64,000 nt of DNA from Ceratothoa steindachneri. Its lineage: Eukaryota; Arthropoda; Malacostraca; Isopoda; Cymothoidae. Location: contig OZ018317.1 of NCBI GenBank assembly GCA_963969495.1, positions 31,745,503 through 31,809,502 of the forward strand, written 5' to 3'. Numbering within the stretch: position 1 is the first letter of the stretch; each line of letters starts with the position of its first letter. Below the pieces are notes generated by a model. It was not told where the DNA came from, ran no database searches, and worked only from the letters and a program-made list of their open reading frames with translations. Positions 32,735 to 46,060 of the stretch are shown piece by piece. The position numbers and the translations under genes were made by a program.

Positions 32735-33753
32735 ATTCGTAGTGTTGATGAGACATTGACCGTCACCGAGGAGTTCCTTGAGTTGGTGCCTATGAAGGAT
32801 ACTACAACAGCGAATGAAATCTTCAGCTGGATAAGGTCCGAGTGGACTGGTCCTGTGCTGTCAGCTTGCCTACAAATGCCGCCCCATTAATGGTCAAGAA
32901 AAAGGCAGGCGTTGCGATAAAGTTCAGAGAAAAAGCACAAGCTGCAAATGGAGGACAATATTTGGGGGCATTTCACTGTATTTTACATCAGGAAGCGTTG
33001 TGTTGCGAAACACTAAAAATGGATCATGTTAAGAGTGTGGTTGTGCAAACTGTAAATTTGATCAGAGCGCGAAGTCTGAATCACCGTCAGTTTGACTGTT
33101 TTCTCAAGGATAATGACATTTAGGCTGGCCTACCATACCACAGTGAAGTACGGTGGTTAAGCCGAGGTGCCGTACTCAAGCGTTTCTTTGAACTACGAGA
33201 GGAAATTGGACAGCTCATGGAGAAAAAGGGCGACCGAACTCAATGTTTAATTGGATTAATGCAAACACAAGATAACAGGATTGCTTCAGGAGTTTGAGCG
33301 AAAGTTTAATGTCTACAGTGAACTTGAGAACGAATTTGCCTTTTTTCGCTCGCCATTTACAGTCATGGCTTCTGATATGCTCGCTGATATCCAACTCGAG
33401 ATAATTGACTTGCGATGTGATTCTGATATGAAGCATAAATTTGCATCGATGGGCTTGGACACGTTTTATCAATATCTCTTGCCAAGGTACCCCAAATTAA
33501 CATCCCTGGCTGCAAAGGTTTTATCCGTGTTTGGGACTACCTATCTTGTGAACAGGCGTTATCTGTGATGAACCCTAGTAAAACAAAGCACCGCTCAAGG
33601 CTAAACACACACTTACATGACATTGTAAAATGTGCTGGTACTCAGGATTTCAAACCTAATATTGATGCTCTCGTGAAGGCTAAAAGATACCAAGTGTTAG
33701 GAGTCAGCAGCAGCCTAGAGACTTCTGTGAAAGAAAGCAGGGAGGGAGGTTAA
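32735..33753 (+). pseudogene. hAT transposase (GTF2IRD2/Charlie-type), 5'-truncated
   Basis: hAT-superfamily transposase, cut-and-paste mechanism. Across three frames it reads [73 protein letters not shown] and a middle segment with RSPFTVMASDMLADIQLE. It ends with a C-terminus related to the dimerisation region (LSVMNPSKTKHRSRLNTHLH). Stops occur at 33121 and 33295, with shifts near 33290 and 33560. The N-terminal BED finger and first catalytic block are missing. A terminal-repeat-like GAGTTTGACACCCATG at 34382-34397 probably marks its right end. Confidence 0.85.
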
Positions 33754-34381
33754 TCAGCATGAAGGTTTGGACCTAATTCTCTTAATGTTCAGAAATGTTT
33801 GCAGTCTCGAGAATACAGTTCTTTGAAAATAAGATTGCTCTGGTTTCAGATTAAAAGACAATAAATATTGTACAATATATCATTCTCAGCTTCAGTAGGC
33901 CTAGTCTACAAAATAGTATGATCTGATGTAGCCTAATCTTATTGCTAATGCACTGCTATAACTTTTATGTATGTTAATTTAATTTTATTTTTCATAAATG
34001 TGCACATTTACATTTTTAAAGCAGGGTGTTAACTTTATTCATAGCTCTCACTTGAGTTTATTGTGCTAAGTTGGTTCATGTTGTCAGATGAACAAATGTA
34101 CTCACTCAACTGTATAAAAATAAACCATTTGTTAATGAAAGTGAAATCCATTTTATTTCAATTTCATTGGCTTCTCTATGGATGAATGTGTAATAATCTA
34201 ATATAGATCCTTTGTGATCAGTGATTATGTAGGCTACAAACGTAGGCTGAATGATAAAGCTCAGTAGCCTACTAAAAAACAAAGCTAAAGATTTGGAGTT
34301 AACAAAGGTTATTTTGCAATTATTTTACTGGTGCGGCGCTCTCGAGATCAAATGGGATGTATGTGGCCCCAGAACCAAAGT

Positions 34382-34397
34382 GAGTTTGACACCCATG
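34382..34397 (-). repeat. Right terminal inverted repeat of the hAT element
   Basis: GAGTTTGACACCCATG. Read inward, this is close to the CAGGGGTGTCAAACTC terminus common in Charlie-type hAT elements. No left partner was seen. Confidence 0.6.
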
Positions 34398-35546
34398 ATC
34401 TAGATAGTAAGCACAAGGAAAAGAAAGACAAATAATTAGATTATTTCCCCAGAATTAGTGATGATTTCCAAAGACAGAGTACTGTTACTTCCTTCTTCCG
34501 CAAGCCTCAGAATAAATTAGACAAAGGTTTCATTCCATCTTATGAAATTACCAAGCTAATAGCAAAAACCGGAAAACTTCATACTATTGCTGAAGATTTG
34601 ATTTTTCCATCTATATTTGTGGCGGTTTCTATTGTTATGCAACAGAGTCTCCACAAATTACTGATTATATTCCGTTGTGCAACAATGCTTTATCAGGTCA
34701 CATCAATGAAATGGCAATAAGATATTGAAAATCAAATAGTTGTACTTTTACAAGTAAGGAATTTTTTGTTACAGATTGTTAAACACTTTTAGCTAATAAT
34801 CAAGCCATTCTTACGGCGTATTTTAGGTTTTTGGACAATAAAAGTGAACTCAAAGAAGATATGCTTTTTTTCTCGCATGATTGTGACAGATACCAAAGGA
34901 GAAACAATATTTAAAGAAATATTAGACTATTTCCAAGAAAAAAGTATTCCGATGTGTAACACAGAATGTGCAACTAATGGTGCTGCTGCTATGGTTGGTA
35001 GATACAGAGGCTTTATTGCATATTTAGAAGAGACTGTCCCTAATGTGTTTTGCATACACTCTAACATTTAATTGCCAAAAAAATTGGGAGGACGTTTGAA
35101 AGATGTTCTTGATTATGTAATTAAGGTTGTCAATATTATCAAGTCAAATCCACTTCAAGATCGTCTTTTCCGCCAAGTTTGTGCAAATAATGAAGAGGAT
35201 AGAAAACTATTTCTGCATACAGATATGAGATGGCTCTTTGCGTCGCTTCGTTGAACTATGGAAAAGTGTTAAAGTGTTAAATTATTCTTGAATGGCACAG
35301 AGTCTGAAAAAGAAATCATAGCTGCGAAATCCGCCATTTTCTACCTTTCAGATATATTTGGGAAGCTAAATATGCTGAACAAACAACTACAAGGATAAAG
35401 TACGAATCTTCAATTTGAAAAGAGGCAACCAGTGTTTTTCTTGGAAAGTTTTGTTTGTTCAAGATTAAAAACGGGCTTAAGAAGTTGCAACATTTTCTAA
35501 TTCTTGCCACTCTTGAGCAGCTGAATAAAAATGATATTTTCATTTA

Positions 35547-37261
35547 CAGTACTTGAAAACCTATTATGCATTTTTAAAATTTTTGGTCTTTTTATATATA
35601 AAGGTCAAATAAACTAAATTTATTTATTTATAGATGATTTATTTCATATTATTTATACAGAACTAGTATTTGGGTAGTCAGTTTTCCCCCCCTTTGACAG
35701 GTTTCTAGTGACATCTGGCAATAACGAGCTGTCGTTATGTCGAAATATTCAATTCTACCATGAGGTCAAACTGCTGCAACCCACGTATCCTTCAGTTATA
35801 ATCCAGTAGAGATGTGTGTGGGGTGTTTGTTTGTGTTCTAATGCCTTTTTAGTCACTCTGTTTTGTATAAATTACAAATTCATGCAGTAATTTTCATTTA
35901 AAGGGTAAGTAACGTGTTATTTCAATTCCAGGTCGAGATTGGTAAAAATAGTGATATTAATCCCTATAAAATTGAACAAATAGAAGTGTATTTGACTGAA
36001 ACCACATTTAAACAGGTAGAAATTGCAAAGAAACTAAATGTTTCAACTCAGACAATTAGTGCAATTAAGAGAAAATTGGAAAATAACAAGGATCTGTTGC
36101 CAAAATGGGTTGGGAACTGTGGTCGTAAGGGAGTAACAACCCCTAGGATTAATAGAAAAATAAAAAAAATGTTTATCAACAATAGGAAAGCATCTTATAT
36201 TAAGATTTCTCGCGAATTAATGGAAGAGAAAATAAACAACCGACTTTTAGAAAGTGGATTACACACATATCGTCCAAGGAAAAAAACTAGGCTTGCCCCG
36301 ATGATGGTGGAGGCGCTCCGCGCATGGGTTAAAAATCATATTGCATGGACTTCTGAGCAATAGGACCAGGTAAGACCATCAAAATAATGTATTAGGGTCT
36401 TTATGTATTGCGCGATTGATAAAATATGAAATTTATTGATAAAATAACATGTTATGATTTCAATCATCAAACTAGCTTTATGAAGAAATATTTTAAAATG
36501 ATTTTTAATTTCTGATTGCCAATAAATAAAAAAGAGTCACTTATTTTAGTCAAATATGGTTTTCAATTGTTGCAGGTGGTGTTTTCAGACGAATCCATAA
36601 AATAGCAGTGCTCGATGATCGGGTGCAAACCGTGAGAAGGAGGCTTGGGGAGGAATTTCTACCAAATTGTCTTCGAAAAACGGTAAAATTTCCACAAAAG
36701 ATTTTGGTTTGCGGGAAATTACCCAAGATAATTGAAGGGACTATGAACCAAGAGAGGTACATAGGAATAATTATAGGCTATCTACTACCACAAGTTAGGG
36801 AATGGTATGAAGATATAGACCTTGGATTTTTCAACATGACTCGTCCTCATGCCATACAGCAAAATCAGTAAGGATGTGGTGAGACGAAAATGGTGTTAAC
36901 GTGTTACCATGGTCAGGAAATTCACCTGGTATGAACCCCATCGCGATTTTATGATCTCTATTGAAAGATAAAAAACATTAATTCTCAATTAAAACGAAAT
37001 AAACAGCTTATTAAACGCCTCATATAAGCTTGGTTTCATTCGGATAAAATCAAGAATCTTTGCAAAACACTAATTCGTGGCATGCCTCTTCGTGTACAAG
37101 CTTTAATGCTGCTAAGTCGGTTCAAACTAACTACTGAAATACTAGTTCTGTATAAATAATATGAAATAAATCATCTCTCAATAAATAAATTCAGTTTATT
37201 TAACCTTTATATATAGAAATACCAAAAATTGCAAAAATCTATAATAATTTTTCCAGTACTG
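35547..37261 (+). mobile_element. Tc1-like transposon Tc1-B with long inverted repeats
   Basis: The element is 1715 bp and begins CAGTACTTGAAAA with its mirror CCAGTACTG at the right end. TA flanks both sides (35545-35546, 37262-37263). The inverted repeats extend about 135 bp (35547 to about 35683 against 37128-37261). Shared blocks include ATTTATACAGAACTAGTATT and TATATATAAAGGT. It interrupts the hAT pseudogene, whose coding similarity resumes on the other side. The encoded transposase is decayed. Confidence 0.93.
35914..37160 (+). pseudogene. Tc1-B transposase with a spliceosomal-type intron
   Basis: Exon 1 (about 35930-36369) carries the helix-turn-helix FKQVEIAKKLNVSTQTISAI, then WVGNCGRKGVTTPR and RPRKKTRLAPMMVEALRAWV. 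It ends WTSEQ-stop-DQ, where Trp is expected at the stop (TGG to TAG). A 206-bp intron (36370-36575, GTAAGA...TTGCAG) follows in phase 0, and exon 2 resumes with VVFSDES, the first catalytic Asp motif. Later parts are in changed frames: RRLGEEFLPNC, GTMNQERYIGI, then a degenerate second motif and SPGMNPIAIL in place of SPDLNPIENL. The second and third acids are thus lost. Confidence 0.82.
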
Positions 37262-37735
37262 TATATAGATCATTTGAAAATAAATGCACGATGATATGTA
37301 AATTAGGTTCAAAGATCTCCTAGAAATAAAGATTCCAAGTTGGGTAGTAGACCCATTTAAGACAAATGACGGTGATGTTGGCATCATAGTAACAAGAAAA
37401 CCTCGTGGAGTTGCAGAGTAATCAAACTGCTCGATTTAAATTTAAACACAAACTTCATACCTTGTGGCAAAATAATGAAATTGCAGCCCGATTCCCTTTC
37501 CTCTGGGAGAATGTTAAGTTATATATTATTGCCTTTCTAACGTCTTAGCTAGTAGAATCCTATTTTCGCAGTCTCTCAGCATTAAAAGAACGAAACCGCA
37601 TAGAAATTTTAAGTCGAGGTGATCTTCGTCTGTTTTAACACGCATGGATACTGACATGGAAAAACTTGCTAAGCTACATCACCCACCAGGATTTCATTGA
37701 ATAAATCCATTCGAAACTCCATTTAGATATAGATA

Positions 37736-39136
<1,401 letters not shown>

Positions 39137-39207
39137 TCAATAACACATAGGAAATAATGTAAGATGATGCACAAGCGATTTCTTCAGAGCAGATTAAGAG
39201 AGATGTT

Positions 39208-39285
39208 CTGTGGTATGGTAACGGTTAGCGCCATGGTCTGAAAAGCGAAGAGCGCTCCATGGTAGTGCTTCGAATCCCACCTATT
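39208..39285 (+). other. tRNA-like sequence (SINE head or tRNA pseudogene)
   Basis: An A-box-like GGTAACGGTTAGCG and a B-box-like TGCTTCGAATCC are spaced as in a tRNA gene. The acceptor and anticodon stems do not pair well, and flanking GGGGAACAATGTATTTT looks SINE-like. I regard it as a tRNA-derived SINE head, not a functional tRNA. Confidence 0.45.
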
Positions 39286-39637
39286 ACACTGGGGAACAAT
39301 GTATTTTGTGAATTGACAAAAGTACATTTTCCTACCTAATTTGAGCATACTGAATTCAAATCTGAAATCAGATTCTCTTTAAATGCTACAGATTTTTCGT
39401 AATATCAATAACTAAAATTATACAATAATTTTCATTTTATCACGCCTATCATCATGCCCTGAAGTAATTTTGAATCATCATTTTGCGTTATTTATAGTAA
39501 AGCAGGTTTTTTTTAACAAACATTTTAGTGCATATGAGAAGAAACTTGAATTACATATTAGGATTACAAACACTGTAATCAAATAGATGCTAATTTATTG
39601 ATGACCGTACATCGGGTTGGAGGACCTCTTCTTGATT

Positions 39638-41265
39638 TCAATCGGGCAAAAATTTGCGTTTGTAACTCTTTCTCTTGTAAGTCTTTTCTGGCTGATCTCT
39701 TTTAATCGTCCAGCAGTAGTCCGCCATCATGTGTCTAACCCAGTGACCTTGGTAGCGCTCTTCCATCGTCATCAAATCCTGAAGGAAGCATTCCCCTTGT
39801 TCGTCGCTCACGGCTCCCATATTCTCTGGGAATTGGTCGAGGTAACTATTTAGGAAATGCAGCTTCGCGTGAACTCATGTTGCATCCCAGATCACGATAT
39901 GCTAAAGGCATATTAGTAACAACGGCAGAAAATGAGAGCCAGGCTGCCTTCTCTTTTTCATTCATGGTGTTCACGAATCTAGATTCCCTCAGAAGTCTTC
40001 GGATTTGGGGACCATCAAATAATCCTGCGTTTATTTTGTCGTATGACAAAGCAGGAAACGCCGATACTATGTACTGAAATTAATAATACTGCTTCCTCAA
40101 CCCCAGTTTGAGATGAAGTGGAGGGAAAACGATCTTCTCTCGACTTACGATTGGCTCACTAACAATGTTAGGCATTCCTGCTTCCAAAGTTTCCCGAACT
40201 AGCCAATCTTTTGGGGACCAGTGTTTGTCACAGGCTTGACTGTCCCACATACAGATATAGCATGGAAACTTTGTATATCCCTTCTGCTGGCCAAGGAGGA
40301 AGTTGACCATCTTAAGGTCTACACATATGATCCAATTGTGTTCATGGTACTTAAGTAAATCCATGCCGATTTTAATGCCATCCTGAGATTCTCGCAGATG
40401 GACAAAGTGACCGAGAGAAACTGCACCAGAGTCATTGCCATTAAGCAAAAGGACACACTTGAGGCTACGCTTAGAGCTATCCAAAAAGAGTCTCCACTCA
40501 GCAGGGCTTAAGGTGCTAAGTCCCAATTCAGTAAACAGACCAGGAACATCGTGGCAGTATACAAACTGTTTGTACTCAGAGAAATACTTAACAAATGTAC
40601 TTTCCCTTGTTCGGTAATATGATACCCGTACCGATCTGTCAAGCATATGTCTTTCAATCAACCTGAAGGCTAAAAGTTCTGCAGCTTTCTTGGAGAGCGC
40701 CAAATTACGTATCAAGTCATTCAAATCCTCTGTATTGAAACATCTGATGATTAATCTGCTGACTCTGAATCCATTCCGTGGACCTCCATATCAGGTACAT
40801 CATTTTCATTCTCGGAGGAAGCATATCCACTAAAAATCGAAACTAGTAAAGACTCAGAATGAGGTACTGGCCGGATCGCCGAAGGAATGTTGGGGTAGTC
40901 GATCTTGTGCCGATTTTTCTTGCCAATCCCTTTAGTATTCACCAGACAGAAATAACAGACCAATACATGATCATTTGGCTCTCGCCACACCATGGGGATT
41001 CCAAAAGGAAGACCATTTCTCTTTCCTTTCGTCCACTCACGAAGATGTTTCACACAACTCTCGCAAACAGCATGTGGGGCCCACATCTTATCTTGATCGC
41101 CAAGAGGAACATCAAAATATGCCTTGCCTTATAAGTACGGATCACAAAGTTTGATATATTGCGCCTTTGAAGAACTAGCATATAAACGCCACATATGCAG
41201 AAGAAGGTGGCTGGATCATTAACGCAAGTTCCTCTTGACGAAGCCATCACTCTAAAAGAAACAAT
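39638..41265 (-). pseudogene. Arthropod multicopy protein of unknown function (family B)
   Basis: On the minus strand the protein starts near 41250 with MASSRGTCVNDPATFFCICG (Cys pair). After a shift near 41115 come DKMWAPHAVCESCVKHLREW, LPFGIPMVWREPNDHV with CYFC, and YPNIPSAIRPVPHSE. The largest open part (40724-40080) has LNDLIRNLALSKKAAELLAF-like N-terminal sequence, PAEWRLFLDSSKRSLKCVLL, YHEHNWIICVDLKMVNFLLG, KFPCYICMWDS and FPPLHLKLGL. Further pieces continue to 39638 (FDGPQIRRLL, GAVSDEQGE, RYQGHWVRHMMADYCW). I know this motif order from many unnamed arthropod proteins. The Cys pairs suggest metal binding, but no function is assigned. At least three frame breaks. Confidence 0.65.
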
Positions 41266-41724
41266 AATGTCAATATTTTGCACAATAACACTTATTACTA
41301 TCTTACTACTATGTACTGTTAAGTATTTGCTTTCTACAAGCACCCTCTCTGTCCGTCCGGAGGGCAGTTTTCGGGGAAACGAGAAAATAAAAATTACAGA
41401 ATAACTATAGCATGTAGGTAAAAATGGATTATATATTTGAAATCAGCATGAAAAAAACGAATTAAAATTGGCAGATAAATATATGTCACCAGAAAACGTG
41501 ATTAAAATTATTCCCGTGTTATTTTACTATCTTTAACAGGTATTGATTATATTAATTTATTCCCTTTGCTACCTCTTTCTGTATTGCTTCTTCCTTAATC
41601 TATGTTTGCTCCTTGTTTAGTATTATAATAAGACGCAATCGATTGTGCATCCTCATTCTTTAGTTCCTACGGGTTTGTATATGAGTATTAACTGTGTCAC
41701 GTGTTATTGTGATTTCACTTTCAT

Positions 41725-41729
41725 ATATG

Positions 41730-41804
<75 letters not shown>
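41725..41804. repeat. (TA)n microsatellite
   Basis: About 38 TA units. No transposon terminus is recognised beside this one. Confidence 0.96.
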
Positions 41805-41809
<5 letters not shown>

Positions 41810-43426
41810 CTCTTTTTTTCCTTCACTCTCCCCACACTTTCTTCTGAAGCACCTTCTAACGTGGCGCCCACAACAAAAAACGAGTGCGTGATAACTTCCT
41901 GGCCAATTTTCAACCTCATTTTCAGGTCATTTATCCTGGTGTCGTCGCTTTTCCAACAATTGAAGCAGGAGAAGAGCATCAAGATGTAACAGCATCATTG
42001 CCGTCTAAAATGTCTGTTAATTCTGTGCATCAAGAATCCCCGGCAGTCTCCTAACAAATGATTACCAATTGTATCGAGTTTAATTTAACTTATATATGAA
42101 ATTTTTTGAAATGGCTTACCTCCTCTCAGTTTTCATTTCCCTCGTATTTGGTTTCTACACATCGCTTATTTTGTATGCTTATGGCCCAATTTGGTTAATG
42201 TACACCATTTTTTAAGCAACTTAACTCGCTTGTAAAAACTCCAAGTTTCCTTCGAAATTTTCCCATAATTAGGGCTTAATTCAATTTATATAAAAAAATC
42301 AGAGCAGAAGGTAAACTAATTTACCTCTTCTCTTTTAATACCATATTTTCTTTGCCTACTCACGAGGCTCTGCGCGCTTTATTTGCTCTCTCTTTGATAG
42401 CAACAAAAATATAACACTTTTAGCTCTCAGAAACCTTCTGCTTGATCCCACCGTCAGCTTTGTATTGAATGGTTTCTATAATCCATTGAGGATTATTACT
42501 TAGAGTAAATTAGGGTTTCTCTCATTGAGGTTTTCATATACTTAATTCCGTAAGTAAATCTTTTTCCCTTTGGGACAAAACTTTGGGGGAATCTTCAATT
42601 TTAGTTCCTCATTAATTGGACCAAATTTCTCCGAAGGGATTAATTTAGACTCTCAAGATTACGTGGAAAACTGAATTATTGCTAATTACCCGGTACTGGG
42701 AGAAATACTCTCGTCAGTTTCCTTTCGTTGCGTTATACGAGCAAGAACGACAATTCTAATCCCTCATCTTTGGGGCATGCATTGATTTGATTAAGATTCC
42801 TAGGTGTCTATGTATGATTAAGCTATTTTACTGGTATATTTGAATATTATTATACCCTATTTTGGGAAGGGAACAAAGGTAGGAACATATTTCAACATCT
42901 AAACTTTGTGAGTTATCGACTGCTACTAAGGCAATTCGCCGATACTTTTTCTTGGTCGCTCTTTCGGTTTAGGGTGTTAGTTGAATTCGACTAAAATACT
43001 TCTCCTTAAGTTATTTTCACGAGTGTAATCATAAGGAAACGCTTAATACAGCGTTGCCAAGTATAACCTCTAAGCCATCAGTAACGCTTTTCCGTCTTTC
43101 GGATTGTCAGCGAACACTCCTTCTCTTCTTATGTGCAGACGTACATACTTTGTCGGTTTCATTTTAACTTAACTAAGTTGGGTTCATTCAACTTAGAACC
43201 TTTAAATTTACGTTAGCACCTTGAACTCTTTCTCCTTATTCTTTTGAGAGAGTCTGACTGGTTTCTGTCTAACTTGGGTCACGTTGTTCAGACGCCCTTT
43301 TGGTCTGTGCGCTTTATTGGGGAATAATGCTAAAGTTGGTGGGCCCCAGTTTAATGTCAATGGTTGGTCTCAGTCAATAATTTTGTTTGAGACCCACAAC
43401 TAGACCCATTGAGTGGTTCTTAGTTA
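41805..43426. other. Intergenic stretch with nothing coding recognised
   Basis: No supported frame. A TGGCGCCCAC at about 41860 resembles an LTR primer-binding site, but no LTR or gag could be matched. Confidence 0.45.
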
Positions 43427-43530
43427 TTTTATAAAAGCCTGCTAATATTTTCGGCTCTGAAGGCGCGTAGAAGCCTTTTTATTCTTACTTGATCAACTGA
43501 AGAGTGCGCTCCTCACGGTCTCGAGGTAAG
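43427..43530 (+). promoter_or_regulatory. Putative core promoter with first-exon donor
   Basis: A TATA box (TTTTATAAAA, 43427-43436) is followed about 90 bases later by a strong splice donor, GAG|GTAAGC at 43526. No exon 2 is identified. It could be the promoter of an unrecognised element or gene. Confidence 0.35.
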
Positions 43531-43574
43531 CGTTTTCCTTGGATGAGAAAATATAATAAGAAAATTCATTGTTA

Positions 43575-44400
43575 TAAAAATTAGAGTAATGCTTTCTTCA
43601 GTTGAGGCTAATAGAAAACCCCCCAAAATAACAAAGTTATATAGAATGAACGAGTATTGGCAATGATCTTTGTATTTATTATGTAAAAACAACTTTTAGT
43701 GATCGGGAAAGCTATCACAGCCTTCACATCAGTGGCAATCACTGGTGAAGAGATAAACCTTATAGTTTAAAGCTTTAGCTGGGCAGAATAAATAATTCCT
43801 TTTATTTATTATCTTTTCTCTACCAACCAAGCATGGCACTCGATTTATATAGCAATGCGATTCAACATATAATCATTAGGTTATGAACTGACCTAATTAT
43901 GTATGATGATTTCAACATTTTTATACTTAATGTTTGAAATAAATATTTAATTAAAATTGTATTGAATGCTTAACTTTTTTACAACCTAACCTTCACTTGA
44001 GAAACAGAAGGATTCTTCCGTTGGGGATATTTGAGGTGTGTTTTCTTCAGTTTTTATTTCTGAGGAGCGAATTCTGCAGGTGATCATTAATATTTATTGT
44101 AATTTTAATACTTTGCGTGATAAGTTTACATATGGTCATGTCGTACCATAGTTAAGATTTAATTTACTACCGTACGCTTATGTTTTTGTTGTTTTCCTCA
44201 TAGGATTTCTTTGCCTCATTTTCGGAAGCTCATTTTGTTGTTGAGGCAAAACTTCAAAAATCTCTGTTTTCTAATTAGTGCTCTATTTCACGCCATTGCC
44301 GAATTGTAGCGTTTATGCGCCTGACTTCTCTGGTCTCAAGAAATCATAATTATTAACTTAAAAACATTAGGCGTAGGATTTTATTGTGTATGCTTAATGT
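43575..44400 (+). repeat. Dispersed repeat, copy 2: uninterrupted (empty-site) paralogue
   Basis: This matches, in one piece, the two halves at 19226-19830 and 10850-11226 (reverse complement). The single AGGTG at 44034-44038 corresponds to the duplicated target of the gypsy element. Family unknown. Confidence 0.9.
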
Positions 44401-44498
44401 AGTTGTTAACTCTATAGAAGAACAGGTCAAACTCGATCGAAGGCGCTTTGTTATAAATATTTCTATTTTTAAAAATACGCCAAGTGCTATAGTGTATA

Positions 44499-44499
<1 letters not shown>

Positions 44500-44560
<61 letters not shown>
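44500..44560. repeat. (TA)n microsatellite
   Basis: About 30 TA units shortly beyond the end of the dispersed repeat copy 2. Confidence 0.95.
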
Positions 44561-44565
<5 letters not shown>

Positions 44566-45359
44566 AAAACTATATAGCAATTTCACTAATTATGGTGCTG
44601 AAATTTCTAATTATGATCTTATAACTAAAAAGAGAATTGCAGCTATCTTAGCTTGGTTTAAAGCCCCAAATAATGTTTAATTAAATAATGTTGTATGGAT
44701 AGCGTGCCGCTTTTCCAGGCTTCAGTTGTAATACGGCCACTGCTTTTGCTATACCCTCCACCCCCTTGCGGCGTGGCAGGTGTCGGGCTAAACGAAGTCG
44801 ATACTGCTAACCGAGTGCTAAAGTCGAAGATTTATATAATTCCACTTCTAACTTTTCAGACGGAGCCACTGTAAATACTAGTTTTACAGTCCATTTAGTG
44901 ACTAATGATATTTTTCATACTAGATCGCAGTCGATGCTTGTTCCTTATATGTTGGAATTGAGTGAAGCATTAAAATTGTTCATTCAGATGCACTGCTGCG
45001 AGTGGATTCGGGAAACAGCTTTCTTGGCAGAGCATCATACATTAATAAATGTTTCTAAGTTCCTCAACTTTTTGTAAAATACTCGTATTTACGAATGACA
45101 CAAATTGGTTATGGCAGGTGGACTGCATTCAATCGGAATAGGATCTGTGAGGATGGGTAGGATCTTTGAAAATTCTTTACGCTTTTTTTGTCAGGGCAGT
45201 CCCGGTCCAAAGATAATTCATAGGAAAATGGTAAAGATGTTGTAGGGGTTAAACTACCTTGCTAAAAGTGTCTTACACCAATGCTCGCAGGAATAACAAA
45301 TAAATTCAAATAATCTAAATTAATGGTTAAGGCAGAGATTTATGAAATAATATCACTTT
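44561..45359. other. Intergenic stretch with nothing recognised
   Basis: No feature supported. Confidence 0.5.
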
Positions 45360-46060
45360 GCAATCAATAGACTACTGTTGACAAATCATATCATCTCATT
45401 AAATTTCAAGTTCCTGGGTATACAAATTTTTACAAGAAAAAAGTTGATAGAAGAGGTACTGGAGGTCATATTCTACCGCAAATAATATCCAAGTCCTTTC
45501 GAAGTTAACGTTCTATAAATTGGAACTCCAGATATAGTATGTGCGCAACATAACGTTTTATTTTATTGTATGCTATAGGGCTAAATCTCATAATGACGCC
45601 AACGACAACGCGATGTTTAAATCTCCTCCAAGTCTTATAATACTAAATAATACCCAAGTCCAGTCCTAGAGGGCGATTTTAATTATCCTAACATTATTTT
45701 TATCATCTAAATCAGACTTTTCAGGGACGGAATTACTCAATTTTGTGATTCATAACTTTCTTCTGGGAAGAGTGGCTCGAGTTACACATGATAATACCAT
45801 ATTTTGTCTTGTTTTATTAAATAAAAAATATTTTATAAGTGTAGTTCGCATTGTAGTACTTCTTCATCACACTAACCACAATTAGATTAGAATTAAAATT
45901 CATGCTAAATTTTTTCTAATCCCAAATACCATAAATATTTCTAATTTTGATAGATCCGACTTTGTTAAATTTAAATTTACGATGAAAGAGATTGCAAAAG
46001 AACTCTATTTTCGAGCAAAATGTATTAAGAACATTGTCATAACCTTTTCTAAACACACAG
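45360..46060 (+). pseudogene. LINE endonuclease remnant (CR1/L2-like)
   Basis: Decayed AP-like endonuclease on the plus strand: FQVPGYTNFYKKKVDRRGTG at about 45405-45465, then GDFNYPNI near 45675, DFSGTELLNFVIHNFLLGRV and VTHDNTIFCLVLL. A spacer-like DFVKFKFTMKEIAKELYF follows. These correspond to the RRGGGV, GDFN and C-terminal blocks of CR1-like nucleases. Several stops and shifts. RT absent. Confidence 0.65.

Larger units (their letters stand above)
34417..37700 (+). pseudogene. Second hAT transposase (ZBED/SCAND3-like), split by Tc1-B
   Basis: Left part 34417-35546: YFPRISDDFQRQSTVTSFF, IPSYEITKLIAKTGKLHTIA, NSKKICFFSRMIVTDTKGET, CNTECATNGAAAMVGRYRGF, KLGGRLKDVLDYVIKVVNII and LFLHTDMRWL. 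Right part 37264 to about 37700, beyond the Tc1-like insert: PSWVVDPFKTNDGDVGI, NEIAARFPFLW and ESYFRSLSALKERN with GDLRL, the hAT dimerisation end. Both halves contain stops and frameshifts. The conserved TDGAAAM motif reads TNGAAAM, so the catalytic Asp has become Asn. Confidence 0.85.

Noticed and set aside
39208..39285. Functional tRNA gene
   Set aside because: A- and B-box-like blocks are present, but acceptor and anticodon stems do not pair. More likely a SINE head.
41855..41875. LTR primer-binding site (TGGCGCCCAC)
   Set aside because: No LTR end, gag or second LTR could be matched around it.
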